A stretch of DNA of 64,000 bases, from the NCBI GenBank assembly GCA_963932145.1, contig OZ010599.1, positions 46,433,565 to 46,497,564 on the forward strand, in the 5' to 3' direction. A model generated the notes under the pieces. That model was not told where the DNA came from and did no database searches. It saw nothing but the letters and a program-made list of their open reading frames with translations. The position numbers and the translations under genes are program-made. Each line of letters begins with the position of its first letter. Positions within the stretch are counted from its first letter, which is position 1. The DNA is from Acanthosepion lycidas (Eukaryota; Mollusca; Cephalopoda; Sepiida; Sepiidae). Below are positions 43,564-55,194 of the stretch, piece after piece.

Positions 43564-44557
43564 CTACAAAACATTGAAGAAAAAAAAAAAAAAAGAAAGA
43601 AAGAATGTAAAAGTGTAATCAGATGAGTATTTTTCTTGCAATGATGACAGTAATCAAATAAGTCTCACAGGGATTACAAAATCATAGAAGAAACACTAAA
43701 AAGATACAATACTATTTTTATGACCCTCCTTAAATATAAAAAAGTTTATATATTTAAAAATTATTTTTTGTATATTTCCTGCTTATGCTGGTCAACATTT
43801 CACACTTTTGTTAATGATTGTGTTGTCCAGTTAATTTGAACCTTTTTTTTTGTCTGATGCTGTGGGATATAGCCTTTATTTATTGTATTTTCTCTGCTGA
43901 TTCATTCAACTTTTTCTAATACTGGCTTTCATTTGGCAAACCTAAAAATCTGACAAGGCTAGTGTGATTCCTTGATAGTATCAGAAGTACTAGATAACAC
44001 CTTTACATAGTTGGAAAAAGAACAGCTGAAATGGCTAACAAAATAGTACAACTCCTCTAAACCGAACATCTGAGATGTTTGGTATTGTTGGGTACTGTTC
44101 GGATTTGAGGAAGAAAAGACTGATTTGGCAAGCTTCAAATTTTTATTAAGTTTTAGTGTTTAGGATACAAAAGGTAATTTGTAACATTTATTTGTTTTTA
44201 TTTAAAATATAGATTTATTACATAAATGTACAAAAGAAATAATTGGCAATCAATAGTAATGAAAAAATTTGTGCTAAACAAATATTGTAATTTGTGAAAA
44301 CCAAGACACTTTATGAAATGTTTAAGAATTTATGAAATATATTATTCAAAACAATTACAATCTGTAAAGGAAGTCAAAAATAAGGATATACAGTACAACA
44401 CCTCTAAACCGAACATTCACAATGTTTGGTATTGAGGGTACTGTTCTGATTCAAGGAAGAAAAGGCTTCATATTTATGTCAATACAAAAGTTCAGATTTG
44501 AAGACGAGTCCAAATTTGAGGAAGTCTAGATTATGCTATGTTCGGATTTGTGGAAGT

Positions 44558-44606
<49 letters not shown>

Positions 44607-45457
44607 ATGGAAAAGGTTAATATAACCTAATTTAAAAATTTTAGATAAAACCTATTTGTTTTATATTCACTCAACTGATTTTCATCCCAAACTAATTCTC
44701 TGTAAACTCTTACATATTTTTGGCATTTATGGCACTTCTGGAATACCTGTCAATTTAGTTGGATAACTTGGCATGTAAATGGTTTGTGTTAATATGCAGC
44801 TTTTAATACAATTTATTAATAAATATTTCTAAAATAGAGAAAATGAGAAAACAGCCAAACACAAGTTTAAGCTTAAAAATCTCTCAGTCAAATGCCAATA
44901 ACAAACTACTGTCAACTTGCAATCTATGTTAAGAACTAGCAGTAATTGACACAAATTGCTACCTTCAACCTTTGATTCAAAAATGAGTGGAGAATGTAGC
45001 CATTTAAAAGTCACAAAGAAACACAAGGAAAAAAATGAGCATATCAATCATGATATCTCATGTTAATTAAAAACAAGCATTCTATGCTTTAGTATAATAA
45101 GGAAATAATTAAAAAGTAATTTACCTCGTTTCTCTAATTTTGGTTTTAAGAAATCATCATAATGATTGCATTGAACTTCCTGGAGACACATAATCTGAGA
45201 AAAAAAAGGATTAATCAAAGGATTTATATATGAAAGAATTTAATGAATGAGATTTAGAAATTGATGATTGTCTCAACCAGTTGCAAATGAACAAAATGTA
45301 TATTAGCACTTAGAAACTGTTCATTAACCCTAATAAGACAATTGTCCGTCTAGTGTATGTTTGTCATGTGGTTTTGGTCACTCTTCTTAAACTGGCATAA
45401 TATAATATTTTATATGCAACAATATTCTTATTTTTAATAAAAACATTTTTTTAGTGG

Positions 45458-45494
<37 letters not shown>

Positions 45495-47826
45495 CAACAA
45501 AGAATTAAAAAAAAAAATTTGAGAATATTATTCAATTACTCATAATGAAGTTCATGTTTTCAAAAATGATGATACAATAATTACTTCAAAAAGAAAAAGA
45601 ATTAGGGTCTTAAGGAAGGGTGGACAAAAAAAAACAAAAAAACAACACAGACCAAATGTTTATCAAAAAGATTAAGAAAACAAAAGGAAAATTTATTATC
45701 TACCTATCTTTATAGGTGTTGTCTGACTAAATCATGAAACTACCCCATTATTAACATCTGTACTAAAGATCTCTTCTTTGTTGTTATTATCAATGTTTCA
45801 GCTGTTGTGATTTCAAGTCTTCTTCAGGTGTTTATTGATCCAGGTAACCATCAAGAATTTTGAACTTTATGTAATCTATGCCAATTGATTGTTCTCGTTT
45901 TGCTGTCCATGCTTTAGGCATTTAAAGGCAGAAAGACATAACTGAAATGTTGGGATAATAACAACCAAGATGAGGATATCAGTACAAAAAGGTAAATAAT
46001 GATAACAAAAATTCAAGAATTTCACACAGAGACTACAATATTATGCTGCTCACCCATTTTAGCTATACAACGGGAAAGTAAACATGGGTAAATGAGATTA
46101 TGATCTATAAACACGAGATTGTAAAGGGTACAGGGAGCTGGTGAACAAGGTGCAGACAGAGTGATGAAGAGCAAAATCGGGATTGAGTAGAGGCACAACC
46201 CGAGAGAGAGAGAGATTGGATTAAGGCAATTCCTCCTCTATCAAACTTTCTCTCATCTCTGGTTTATGCCTTTCTTTAGTCTGTTTATGCTGCCATGAAA
46301 CATACTAAATGAACAGAAGCAGCATTCACGAAACTATCAAAATCAACTCGGAATAGTCCTGATCACGCCCCCTTACCGAGGCTGGATGGAAGACAAAGAG
46401 AACATTAGGAACCACAGCTTCAGAAAGAACTTGATGTAGGTGTAAATAAACACTTGTGACCCTCTCTCTGTCTTATACAGGCTTAACCACTTCATTTCCA
46501 TCAGTGTGAACAAAAACTGGGAAAGGCCCTGTGCACGTTCACAAAGGAAGGGAAAGTGAAACAATGCCACAGCAAGAAAAGAAGACACAAATCCTGTTTC
46601 TAATATACTGGGTTCTTTATTCACAGATCCACCTAGCAGCCTGAAGTTGAATAGGTAAGGGACATTTGGGGTATCATCTATTACTTCTTTTCTCTCTTAT
46701 GGCAGACTAAAACTTTCACTGACTTTCCTATCACCCTGACTATATCCTCCATTATTATTTTTTTACCACAGTCCTTCCAACCACTATCACCTATTGCCCA
46801 TCTCTACATTCCAACATGCAGCAGGTCACTTTCAAACTGATGACTTCTTTCTGACTATTCTAGAATGCACCCTGACTATATAGGCCCACAAATGGAATTC
46901 CCTACCTTCTGACTGAGTGGCACTTGATCCTAAAATTTTTCATTTATTTATTTCATCGACTTTTTCCCCCACTTGTTGACAATGGATAGTTGTTTTGAGG
47001 TCTCCATTTTTTTTTTTTTTTTGTAAAAACTAAGCCCTGATAAAATCATTTAGAGCCCTCTTACCTGTGTGTGTGTCTCTGAGACAATCTAGTGTGGACC
47101 CATTGTGCAACATAAGCACCCAATTTCATATTGTGACAATTCATTTTTGCTAGGAAAGCAATTATCATCTTCACAAGAGTTGTGGGTGGGAGATGCATAC
47201 AATAAGGATTAAACCTGCTACAGAAACAATGGTCTGCTCACTATTGCACAATGGTAAAGATCAAAGACAGCAACTACATTCAAGTTTTTATCAACCTGAA
47301 AATAAATCAAGAATACAAAATTTAGTTAAAAGTGTCTATGCTATGATTCCGCTTGCTTGTCTCTACAACCATTACACTTTTCTACCCAAGATCAGAGTGT
47401 GCTATTTATCTTTGATCACAGGCTCTCCTGAGGTTTTCTATTTTTCTGTTTGTTTATATAAAGACTTAAGTAACAAGATGAAGGCTATTTACTTACATCT
47501 GGTAGGTGTTCATCAATTTCTTCAAGTAACCGAGCTCTCCGATATTCCCATAGGAGAACTTCCCAGTTACTGTTAGCATAAAGATGAGGGTGAGATTCTA
47601 AAAGGTCCTGAGCAAGTAGATTGTATGACATGATACTAAATTCTACTCCTGGATATTCACTCCGTTTCTGCCTATACTTCAAACCAAAATCACTCCATTC
47701 CCACCTGCGAGTGAGTGTTTTCTTGTACTCTGAATTAATAAAAGAAATATTCAAGTTAAAATGAGTAACAATATACTGATAAAATATCTTCTTTTTTTTT
47801 TTTTTTTTTTTTAGATAAAATGGAAA

Positions 47827-47871
<45 letters not shown>

Positions 47872-50596
47872 TTAAAACTTTTAAGTTTTTAAATTTTTCT
47901 GGAAAAAGAGGATCTTATACTTAAAAAGAGAGCAAAGGTTAATTAAAAAAAATAATGCTAATGTTTCAAACAAAAGAACTGAAGCTAAAATAAGAAAGTT
48001 TTAGATAAAAAATTAATATATACAGAATTATTAAAATAAGGATGCACAAAAGAACGACATAAGAGGCCAACTTTTTAAAAAATGTCTAAACAAAAGCAAA
48101 AAGAGTAAAAAGAGAATTTTGAAAAATAGAAATAAAAACTAAGAAATGAAACCATTTGTAAATTTCTTCACTTTAGCATTCAAAAGAATAAAAATAGCTA
48201 CTAAAATCTTCTGAAAAAAAAAGAATTTGTAAAGATGGAAAACAAATCAGAAACAATCTTTTCATGTTTATCAATATTAGCCTGACAGTATAGAAATGGC
48301 TTTTTCTCTCTCTCTCTCTCTCTACATTCATCTGCAAACATTTTTGTTTTTGACAATTTTAATGCTCATCACATCAAGAGATGTAATCATTCTAATGTTA
48401 CTGATGTTGCTGGTATTCAGATTTTCAATTTTTCCATTGTTCGGTCAAATAGTGGATTTCTCTGTTTGTTTCTCTAATAATTTTGATCAATGTGCTTCAT
48501 CATCTGCTTTGTTCCATACCTCCTCTCCTAGCTCCTGTCAAGCATCGCAACTCTAGACAATCCTGATCATCCCATAGTATATGTTGATATTTCTTTTGAG
48601 TCATCTATTCACAAGACTTCTTCAGGATACTGATTGGGATTCATTTTGTGACTTTCTTCACAACGGCTCTTTAATTATTTTTAATCTTCCTACTGTGTCA
48701 TCGAGGTTTCTTCTTGGGTTAAAGCCAGCATAAATGCTTTTGCACATTCTCAGAAATACCAAGTGAAACTACAATCTTCTCCTTGGTTCACACCTGCCTA
48801 TTCAGCTGCTATAGCCTACAGGAATCATTTTTTCTATTCCTCTGCTTTTCACTCAATTTAAGGTGTTAACATCTTTTGATCAAGCAGAATATTTTACTCA
48901 TCTGGAGTATCTTTGCTTGACTTTCCACTTAGAACTGAGTCTCTACTGAGTGATATACATATATCTCCATCCATAGTTTCTGTTATCATCTCTAAACTTG
49001 ATCCCCACAAATCATGTGAACTTGATGGTATCCCTGCAATAATCTTTAAAAATGTGCTCCTGAACTGCCACCTGTTTTCTCTAAACTTTACAATAAATTT
49101 CTTACTGCTTCTTGCTTTCCTGCTTGTTGGAAAGCTCTTATGAAGTTCCAGTTTTTTTAAAACTTCAAACAGCCTGATCCTTCTATCAGCCTTTGACCTC
49201 TTTTTGGCAAAGTTCTTGAGGCACTAATCAACTCTGAATTGGTTAAGCATCTCATTTCATAGGGTCTAGGGTTAGATAAGTAACATGACTCTCGCTTCTC
49301 CAGGTCAACTGCTGATGTATTAACAATTATTACTGAAAGTGTCTATCAAGCTTTAGATAAGAATGGTGAAGCTATGGACATCTCAAAGGTATTTGACTGG
49401 GTTTGGCATCCCGGTCTTCCTCACAAATTCAAAGGTTACAGTATTTGTGAACGAATTTTTGACCCGATTCAATGTTTCTTATCAAATTGTGAAATGAAAA
49501 TGGTTTTGAACAGCCACTCTGCTAGAACTTTTTGCATTAATGCAGATGTCGCTCAGGGCTTTATCGTTGGACCTACATTATTCCTAATTTTCATCAACAT
49601 CCTTCCTGATGTCATCAGTTCTCAACTCATTATTTATGCTGATGATACAACTATTTACTCCTGTTTTAATAGCAAGTCTGACCAGTTCAGTAAGGTAAAA
49701 TTGGCAGCTGATCTCAAAATGACTTACAATCTGTTGTTAACTGGGGCAAGGAATGGCTTGTTAACTTTAACATCTCCGAAACAAAACTGCTATTTTAATC
49801 ATCTGAGAGAACACTTTTGCCTTCCATCAGCATGGCTGATACTAACTTCTAAGGGAATGTCTACTTGCACCATCTGTCTCGCATTTTTTACAGACATGAA
49901 GTGGAAAGATATTGAATCAATTGCTAAGTCTGCTGCTAGGAAATTTGGTTCATATTAGACAATTTCTCTTGCCAGAATCTATCTTACATATTTATTAGGT
50001 TGGTGCAAAAATAATGACGTAATAATGTTGTTTTTTGACGTTAAAAAATACATCAAAAAACGACATTATTACGTCATTATTTTTGCACCAACCTAATATA
50101 AGTCTATCATTCATCCATGCTCTGAATATTGCTGTTACATCTGGTCTGTTGCTTCTATGTATTTAGAGATTCTTGATAGAATCCAAAGAAGAATCTGCAA
50201 CGTTTTTTCTTTCTGACTTGGCGTCTAAGCTTCAGTCATTTTTCTCACCACTGTAACATAGCTTCCCTGTGTTTTTCTATAAATATTTTCATGGTAATTG
50301 TTCTGACAAGCTTTCCTTTTTGGCACCTAAATTTTATGAACTTAGGTGCAATACTAGATTGGCAGCAAGGTCTCATCATTTCATGGTTGAAATGGCTAGA
50401 TGTAACCAAGTTCTTTGTTAACAGTTTTTTCTATTGCACTTCTCCCTCTTCTGGCGTCTTTCTCAGCCACCTTTGATCTTCAAAAATTTTATCAATTTTT
50501 ATCTTCTGTCTTAATTACTATTCTTTTCTCATAGTATCTCTCACTCAGTAACACCTTACATCTTAGTTGCTTTATTGCCTTGCTTGGAGTGAAATG

Positions 50597-50630
<34 letters not shown>

Positions 50631-53600
50631 AAACACTGTACGGTTTTGTTCAAAATTTACAAGTTTTGAAAAGATAAAAAAAAATTTTTAACCCAAGTTC
50701 TCAAAATGCAAATCTGTTGTATTTCTTGTATTCGTTTATTTCATTTTTAACTGAGAAACATATTAAAAAAGAAAAAAAAAAAAAAAGTGAAGGCAGATAT
50801 ATAATACAAAACTATTGCTGGCTTAAATAAATGAAAAAATAAAAGTAAAAAGAATTATTTGTTGTGCATAAACTGATGTTATTTGAAAGTTAATTGTTAA
50901 TATGACACAAGGTATTTTATTATCAGAGAAAAAACTTGGAATCCAAATTGTCTTTTTACCACTAATCTGTCATGCACAGTAAAAGTGTATATGCAATTGA
51001 TGTAAAAGAGAAGGAAAATTAATTGACAAATATTAGAGTACTAGAAAAAAGTATAAATGCAATCAGAGGTTTAGTTTTGCTTTTGTATTAACACAACTAC
51101 ATTGCTGGCACATTCAAGTGAATGCTCAACCTTGTTCGAAAATAATAACCTCGTTTTAAAACTAGCCAAAGTGTGACCTACTAATCTTACGATCAATCTT
51201 TCCAAATTCTTTATGATTATGTAAGAAACTTAGACATACAGTTTAGGGCATTTGTGAATTTTAACTACTCATTTAACTACTACAAACAGAACTTTAATTT
51301 TTCCTACTAATGTATTAAAATGCTTTTTTTTTTTTTTAAACTATTTTCTATTGTCATTTAAAATAACCTGTATTACTGAAAAAGCAGAAACAAGTTTTAT
51401 TTAATGCTTGCTTGGACATATTCAATTAATTTTTCTTGCAAATTATTTCTCCATCCATTGCTTGTTAGAAATGCTATATCTGTTGAGTTAATTTTTATTA
51501 TTGGAAATTCAAGTTGTCTTTCATTTTCTCTTTCAATGCTTGATTTCTTTAGTTGGAATCAGAACAAATTTTTTGCTCATCAAGTGTTAAATTTTATATT
51601 CTTTGTTGGTTCTCTTATAATGGGGATTTGTGTTCAATGAATTTTTAATACTAAATTTCACTTAATTCAAGCCTCGAGAGTCACTCAACAATCAAAAGGG
51701 TAATGCTGAATGAGGTGTGATATGAATGGAAAAGAAAATGGTAGAAAGTGATTATTATGAGAAAAAAGAGGAAAGATTACAATTGTTCCTTGAACGAAAT
51801 GCTCATGGAAGCATCTACATGGTAGTCTGTTCCACAAAATGGCAGTAATTGAGTGGGAAACCTGTTTAAGTAGAACTTTCTTATATTTGGAACAGGGAGG
51901 AAATAAGGATGATCCAACACCATGGAAGTAGCTTGGTATGTCTTAATTGTAAAGGTCGGATTAATTGATTTCTTGTTTTATGGCTTATCAATCCAACAAG
52001 AATTTGAACTTGGCTTTCCAATCTCTCATTCCAAGCCATTATCCATCACACCACCTGCACATCCAAGGTTACAACACTTGGTATTCCCAAGCTGTAAAGG
52101 TCTGAACTGGTGGAACTAAAGTATGGAGATCATCTGCACAGTTGCCATGGAAATAATGACAAACTTGTAACCGTGATTATCCTTATCCTTCTTGTAACCT
52201 TGAGTTATCTTACTTATTCCTCAGCAACTTAACAAGTTGGAACTATATTCATGATAATAAGTCAAGTTCCAGAGCTTTGCTTATACTGCTGGGGGTTTCC
52301 CAGTGACTGGGGTAGGCAGCAGTCGGATAGCTCTCACTCCTCCTTTCCAAGCATCTCTGTCAAGTGGGTTAATGTAAGCAAGGCCACACTCCCTCCCAAT
52401 GTCGACCTTGACCTCTGTGACCAGGAACCCCGAACTCTGAGACAGTCCTAATGAATGATGAAGCTTGTTGGATGTAACCAAACCATCAATACCCTTATGT
52501 TATATCCTTAATACAATTAATCTAAAACGATAAAAAAAAAATCTTTTCACTGTACTAAATAATTATTACATTGCCAACTACTACATTCAGCAGGAACCAA
52601 ATTTTATAAATTCAAAAAGTTCGAATTGTTAAAAAAAAAAAAAAAAATATATATTTTTAAAATTTTATGCAATTAAGTCTTCTTTTTTGCAGACTTGATT
52701 CTTATATACTATTATCTCTTTCAAACTGTATTTAGAAAGATATTCTAGACTTCATGATAGAAATGACTAAGTCTTGTCACAGAAAATGTTAAAGCACTAT
52801 TAAAATATATGATTAAAGCAATCAAATCTTGATTCCAGCAAGCATTTCTTTCATAGTTATTACATTAAATACATCTCATCTTCTTAAGTAGACAATTGTC
52901 ATTAAGAACTATATATTTGGTTCCATGTAGCACATTGCTAACAAAATTAGCATTAGGATGCAATGTATTATATCCAGTTTATTGATAATAATTTTTTATT
53001 TTTCTGATCAAAATGAAAGTTTCATTTATTTCTTAATTCTGTGAATAGTGCAAAAATTCCTCTTCAAAATAATGAAAATCTAATTGTAAAAAATAATCTA
53101 GAAATTTGTTAAAAATCAAAAAGATTTCCAAATACTGAAATGTAGTCAAAAGGAGAGAATAAGAAACTTAAATGATTAGGCACCCAAACTAAAGGTGCAT
53201 TTAAATGCAGATTTAAATAATTAGTACTAAAGTTAGTATACTTTATAGAAAGTCTGTATTAAAATAAAATTGATTCCAAGTGTTTAATTCATAAAATTTA
53301 TATGGCTTGAAATTAGTTTTCTTGCTCACAGGTAAATAAATATTCACCTATGAGAAAGAGAACAGATTTCAAATTGGAAAAAAAGAGAAAGATTAAACTT
53401 GTAAAATCTTCAATAACCATGCATTCTACTTCACCTTAGCAATAGTTTTAAAATATACATGGGAGGTAACTGTGGCATGTAATCATCATTGAGGGGTTCA
53501 GATCAGTAGATAATCTTCAGTGCCAAGCAGTACATTGTAAGAGACAAAACAAGCAGTCCATAAAGATTTTGAAAGGAAAGCTTCCTGGTAGCTTTACACA

Positions 53601-54401
53601 TTTATACTTACTTTTCCTTGAAGTACAAGGAGAACTCTCTTCTGAACTTGATGAGCTATCTATGACTATAAGATGTTCCTGAATGAAAGAAGAATGTTTC
53701 CGTTTCTCTGCCGGTTGCATTGTAGTTTCGGTTGGCATCTGGTAACAGCCTGCTCTGTAGTCTTTAAAACACTCTGTGAAGGGTTTCATCTTTCGTTTGA
53801 AAGTTGGAGATAGAGAGAAACTAGCATGCCTTTCACCCATTATTGGTGGTGACAATTTACGATTCTCAAGTCCAAGACTTGAATTCTCATCTACCTGCAC
53901 ACAACACTGACTTTTTTCATGGTAATGTCTTTTTTCAGACCAAGATTGATTTTTGGTCTCACCATATTTTTTACTACAGGTAACGACATCATTCAAAGAA
54001 ATGTCTGGAAATTTACTAGTGCTATTTGGGGATACTGTTTTAGTATTCGTCTTGGAATTTTTATTTTTCTTACGTTTTGCCATGTATTCTGCCAGAGGAC
54101 TATTGTGAACAATTTGGGTTATGCAAATATCTTCAGTTGGGCTTTCTTTCTCATCGGGCAGGAGAGTGGTGAGATCAATAAGACAATCTTCTTCAGAATC
54201 ATTCACTTCTAAGATTTCAATATCTTTTTCCTTTTCTTGATCAGATTCACTTTCAGAATTATATTCACTGTTGGTAGCAGCAGTAGCTGGTGCATTTGTA
54301 ACATTAGTAGATGATGTAGAATTGCTATGGGAGGTTGAAGCTACTGCCTCTGTTATAGACTGATCATTACCTTCTTTAGAATGTATAGCAGATACATCCA
54401 T
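42506..54401 (-). CDS. ANGEL: ANGEL-family protein (CCR4-type exonuclease/endonuclease/phosphatase domain)
   Basis: Four coding exons on the minus strand (54401-53612, 47729-47497, 45194-45125, 43563-42506) join in phase to 2151 nt, 716 residues. Residues 1-263 are a disordered acidic/Ser-rich N-terminus. The EEP domain starts near residue 292 (VEFSIMSYNLLAQDLLE). Catalytic landmarks are MCLQEVQ (Glu347), VANTHLLFNPRRGD (435-446), VCGDFN (482-485), a late TTDYIFY and GSDHFSLL (His706). A low-complexity insert (KPSKSTASDSPKHS) separates the two halves of the domain, as in vertebrate ANGEL proteins. Human ANGEL2, and by family ANGEL1, act as 2',3'-cyclic phosphatases on RNA ends. I cannot tell whether this is closer to ANGEL1 or ANGEL2. 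The start codon has a good context (AAAAATGG). The length exceeds that of human ANGEL1. Confidence 0.95.
44035..44562. mobile_element. pogo-like transposon ends, duplicated
   Basis: Two related blocks begin GTACAACTCCTCTAAACCGA (44047) and CAGTACAACACCTCTAAACC (44391). Each continues with TTTGGTATTG...GGTACTGTTC. CAGTA-start ends rich in CCGAAC are common in pogo/Tigger elements. Further GTTCGGATTTGTGGAAG near 44540 suggests a third end. No transposase is seen. Confidence 0.55.
44563..44604. repeat. microsatellite (TA)n
   Basis: About 21 TA units. Confidence 0.95.
44901..45017. repeat. 117-bp direct repeat, copy 2
   Basis: Exact copy of 41740-41856. It lies in the ANGEL intron, about 110 bp downstream (in gene direction) of the donor at 45124. 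Confidence 0.97.
45125..45194 (-). CDS. ANGEL: ANGEL exon 3 (catalytic Glu)
   Basis: Acceptor TTTTCTCAG; reads IMCLQEVQCNHYDDFLKPKL then EKR plus G; donor GTAA. The Glu of LQEV is the metal-binding catalytic residue of the EEP fold. Confidence 0.95.
45455..45491. repeat. poly-A tract
   Basis: About 31 A residues in the intron between coding exons 2 and 3. Confidence 0.9.
45785..45990. repeat. inverted pair of SINE family A tails
   Basis: AATGTTTCAGCTGTTGTGAT (minus-oriented tail) is followed by CATAACTGAAATGTTGGGAT and CAACCAAGATGAGGATATCA (plus-oriented tail). The two halves are partly complementary. Confidence 0.5.
46000..47190. other. ANGEL intron, unclassified repeat-like DNA
   Basis: 46120-46660 is less AT-rich, with an AG microsatellite near 46202. 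46640-47000 resembles a LINE 3' end (TTTCACTGACTTTCCTATCA, GACTATATCCTCCATTATT). I could not assign a family. The open frame at 47193-47576 overlaps an ANGEL exon on the other strand and is not supported. Confidence 0.35.
47497..47729 (-). CDS. ANGEL: ANGEL exon 2 (start of the EEP domain)
   Basis: Acceptor TTAATTCAG; two bases complete Lys, then YKKTLTRRWEWSDFGLKYRQ onwards to LLEEIDEHLPD; donor GTAAGT, phase 0. It contains the first EEP strand FSIMSYNLLAQDLL, whose Asn is a conserved metal-site neighbour in the family. Confidence 0.95.
47790..47866. repeat. poly-T and (TG)n(TA)n
   Basis: T20 followed by a short TG run and a (TA)n run. Confidence 0.9.
48305..50615 (+). mobile_element. LINE family 1, 2.3-kb copy inside ANGEL intron 1, antisense to the gene
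   Basis: After a CT microsatellite (48307-48323), plus-strand frames read FDNFNAHH (endonuclease), WFTPAYSAAIAYRNH, SPSIVSVIISKLDPHKSCEL (start of RT), MDISKVFDWVWHPGL (motif A), DVAQGFIVGPTLFLIFINIL, IYADDTTIYSC (catalytic box), IESIAKSAARKFGSY, then after a MITE insertion SIIHPCSEYCCYIWS, YLEILDRIQRRICNV and YKYFHGNCSDKLSF. The 3' signature is TTAGTTGCTTTATTGCCTTG, followed by a 30-base poly-A. Frameshifts and stops make it inactive. Confidence 0.9.
49995..50096. mobile_element. mariner-type MITE, copy 3, inserted in the LINE
   Basis: 102 bp, starting TTAGGTTGGTGCAAAA, ending with its complement, flanked by TA. The interior is palindromic (ATAATGACGTAATAATG and its inverse). It splits the LINE frame between the IYLTYL and KSIIHPC segments, so it is younger than the LINE. 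Confidence 0.92.
50620..51950. other. ANGEL intron 1, no assigned features
   Basis: AT-rich. 51660-51905 may be an old repeat (GAACGAAATGCTCATGGAAG, GTCTGTTCCACAAAATGGCA), but I could not name it. Confidence 0.4.
51955..52130 (-). repeat. 5S-tRNA composite SINE, second copy
   Basis: On the minus strand, TTGGGAATACCAAGTGTTGT (the 3' part of a 5S rRNA) runs directly into TGATGGATAATGGCTTGGAA and the tRNA-like B-box region CAAGTTCAAATTC. This is the same junction as at 29881. The 5S part is truncated. Confidence 0.7.
52260..52481 (-). pseudogene. coding-like fragment, probably LINE-derived
   Basis: The minus-strand frame (52481-52281) reads EVKVDIGRECGLAYINPLDR, DAWKGGVRAIRLLPTPVTGK. The base composition is near 50 % GC, unlike the surroundings. 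DRDAWKGGVR resembles the ending of certain LINE polyproteins; this is from memory and unverified. Confidence 0.4.
52485..53510. other. ANGEL intron 1, AT-rich, no recognised features
   Basis: No repeat or gene of known type. Confidence 0.5.
53612..54401 (-). CDS. ANGEL: ANGEL first coding exon (disordered N-terminus)
   Basis: It encodes residues 1-263 from MDVSAIHSKEG to CTSRK plus one base; donor GTAAGT at 53611. The true exon begins at 54408, after the acceptor TTTTTCAG. The sequence is rich in Ser, Thr, Glu and Lys, with three hydrophobic cores next to acidic/Ser runs (IEILEVNDSEED, CLIDLTTLLPDE, LIVIDSSSSSEE). PLAEYMAKRKKNKNS is a possible nuclear-localisation or RNA-binding patch. Confidence 0.9.
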
Positions 54402-54420
54402 TTTTCCACTGAAAAATACA
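54402..54420 (-). promoter_or_regulatory. splice acceptor upstream of the ANGEL start codon
   Basis: The minus strand reads TTGTATTTTTCAG and then TGGAAAAATGG. This shows that an earlier exon, noncoding or with a few codons, lies at higher coordinates. Confidence 0.75.
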
Positions 54421-54429
54421 AGATAATTT

Positions 54430-55190
54430 TGATAATGAACAAATCAGCCATTAGCATAAAGATGTCAGAAAAAAAATTTACACTACACTTGAAAGTAAAG
54501 ATATTTCTTCTCAATGCATAAAAATTAATCTTCCCTGCCACCAGCAACCCAACTTCCTATTTTGTCAAATAGACACAAAATAAAAACATTTTTCTTTCAT
54601 AAATGATACTCAAGCAAAGTGTGAAATGTGTGCAAATTTGATTGAAATTACTCTTTCCAATATTTGTCCATGTCAGTTAACTTTGACACCTCTGAAACAG
54701 TAGTGATTAGGTGTCACAATGCCATTCACTGTTTAAATATTCCAAACCAATTTGAAAAAATAAAAACATTAAACTGTCAAACATCCCATAAATGAATAAA
54801 AATCTTTCAGCTTATTTCTGTAAGTTCTTCTAATTTATCTAACTGGACAAAGATAATTTTCCTCATATACATGCAAAACAGAGTTCATTATATAATGTAT
54901 ACATAATAGTAGATGGTCTTTGATTAGTGAATAATTGGGTAATGATAGATTATTAACTTGGATTCCCTTTCAGGAAGTCATCTTTACAAACAAAAAATTA
55001 TGATTAAGGGAAGTGAAAAAAAAAATTCAATTTAAGAATTTGTTTTTTAATATCACAATCTGACCATTCTTATTACAAATGAACTGAAGTGAGATGTTAG
55101 AAGTAATGATTTTAAAACATTTTTGACATTGAAAGAGAATCCTCTTTCAATGAAAGGCTTCAAAGAGAAGTTGGGGTATAGATTGAATTT
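54430..55190. other. ANGEL 5' intron, no recognised features
   Basis: AT-rich DNA. A short inverted pair (CATTGAAAGAGAATCC / CCTCTTTCAATGAAAGG near 55128-55157) is present. Confidence 0.45.
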
Positions 55191-55194
55191 TGAA

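Larger units (their letters stand above)
43564..45124 (-). other. ANGEL intron with pogo-like repeat ends
   Basis: Between the third and fourth coding exons. It contains the pogo-like sequences at 44040-44560, a (TA)n run and copy 2 of the 117-bp repeat. Otherwise AT-rich without coding content. Confidence 0.7.

Noticed and set aside
47519..47550. eIF4E-binding motif Tyr-x4-Leu-Leu (YRRARLL) in ANGEL
   Set aside because: It lies in the first helix of the EEP domain, where a similar pattern is structural in the family; it cannot be taken as a binding site without other evidence.
47193..47576. Plus-strand open frame of 127 codons
   Set aside because: It overlaps an ANGEL exon on the opposite strand and has no recognisable domain.
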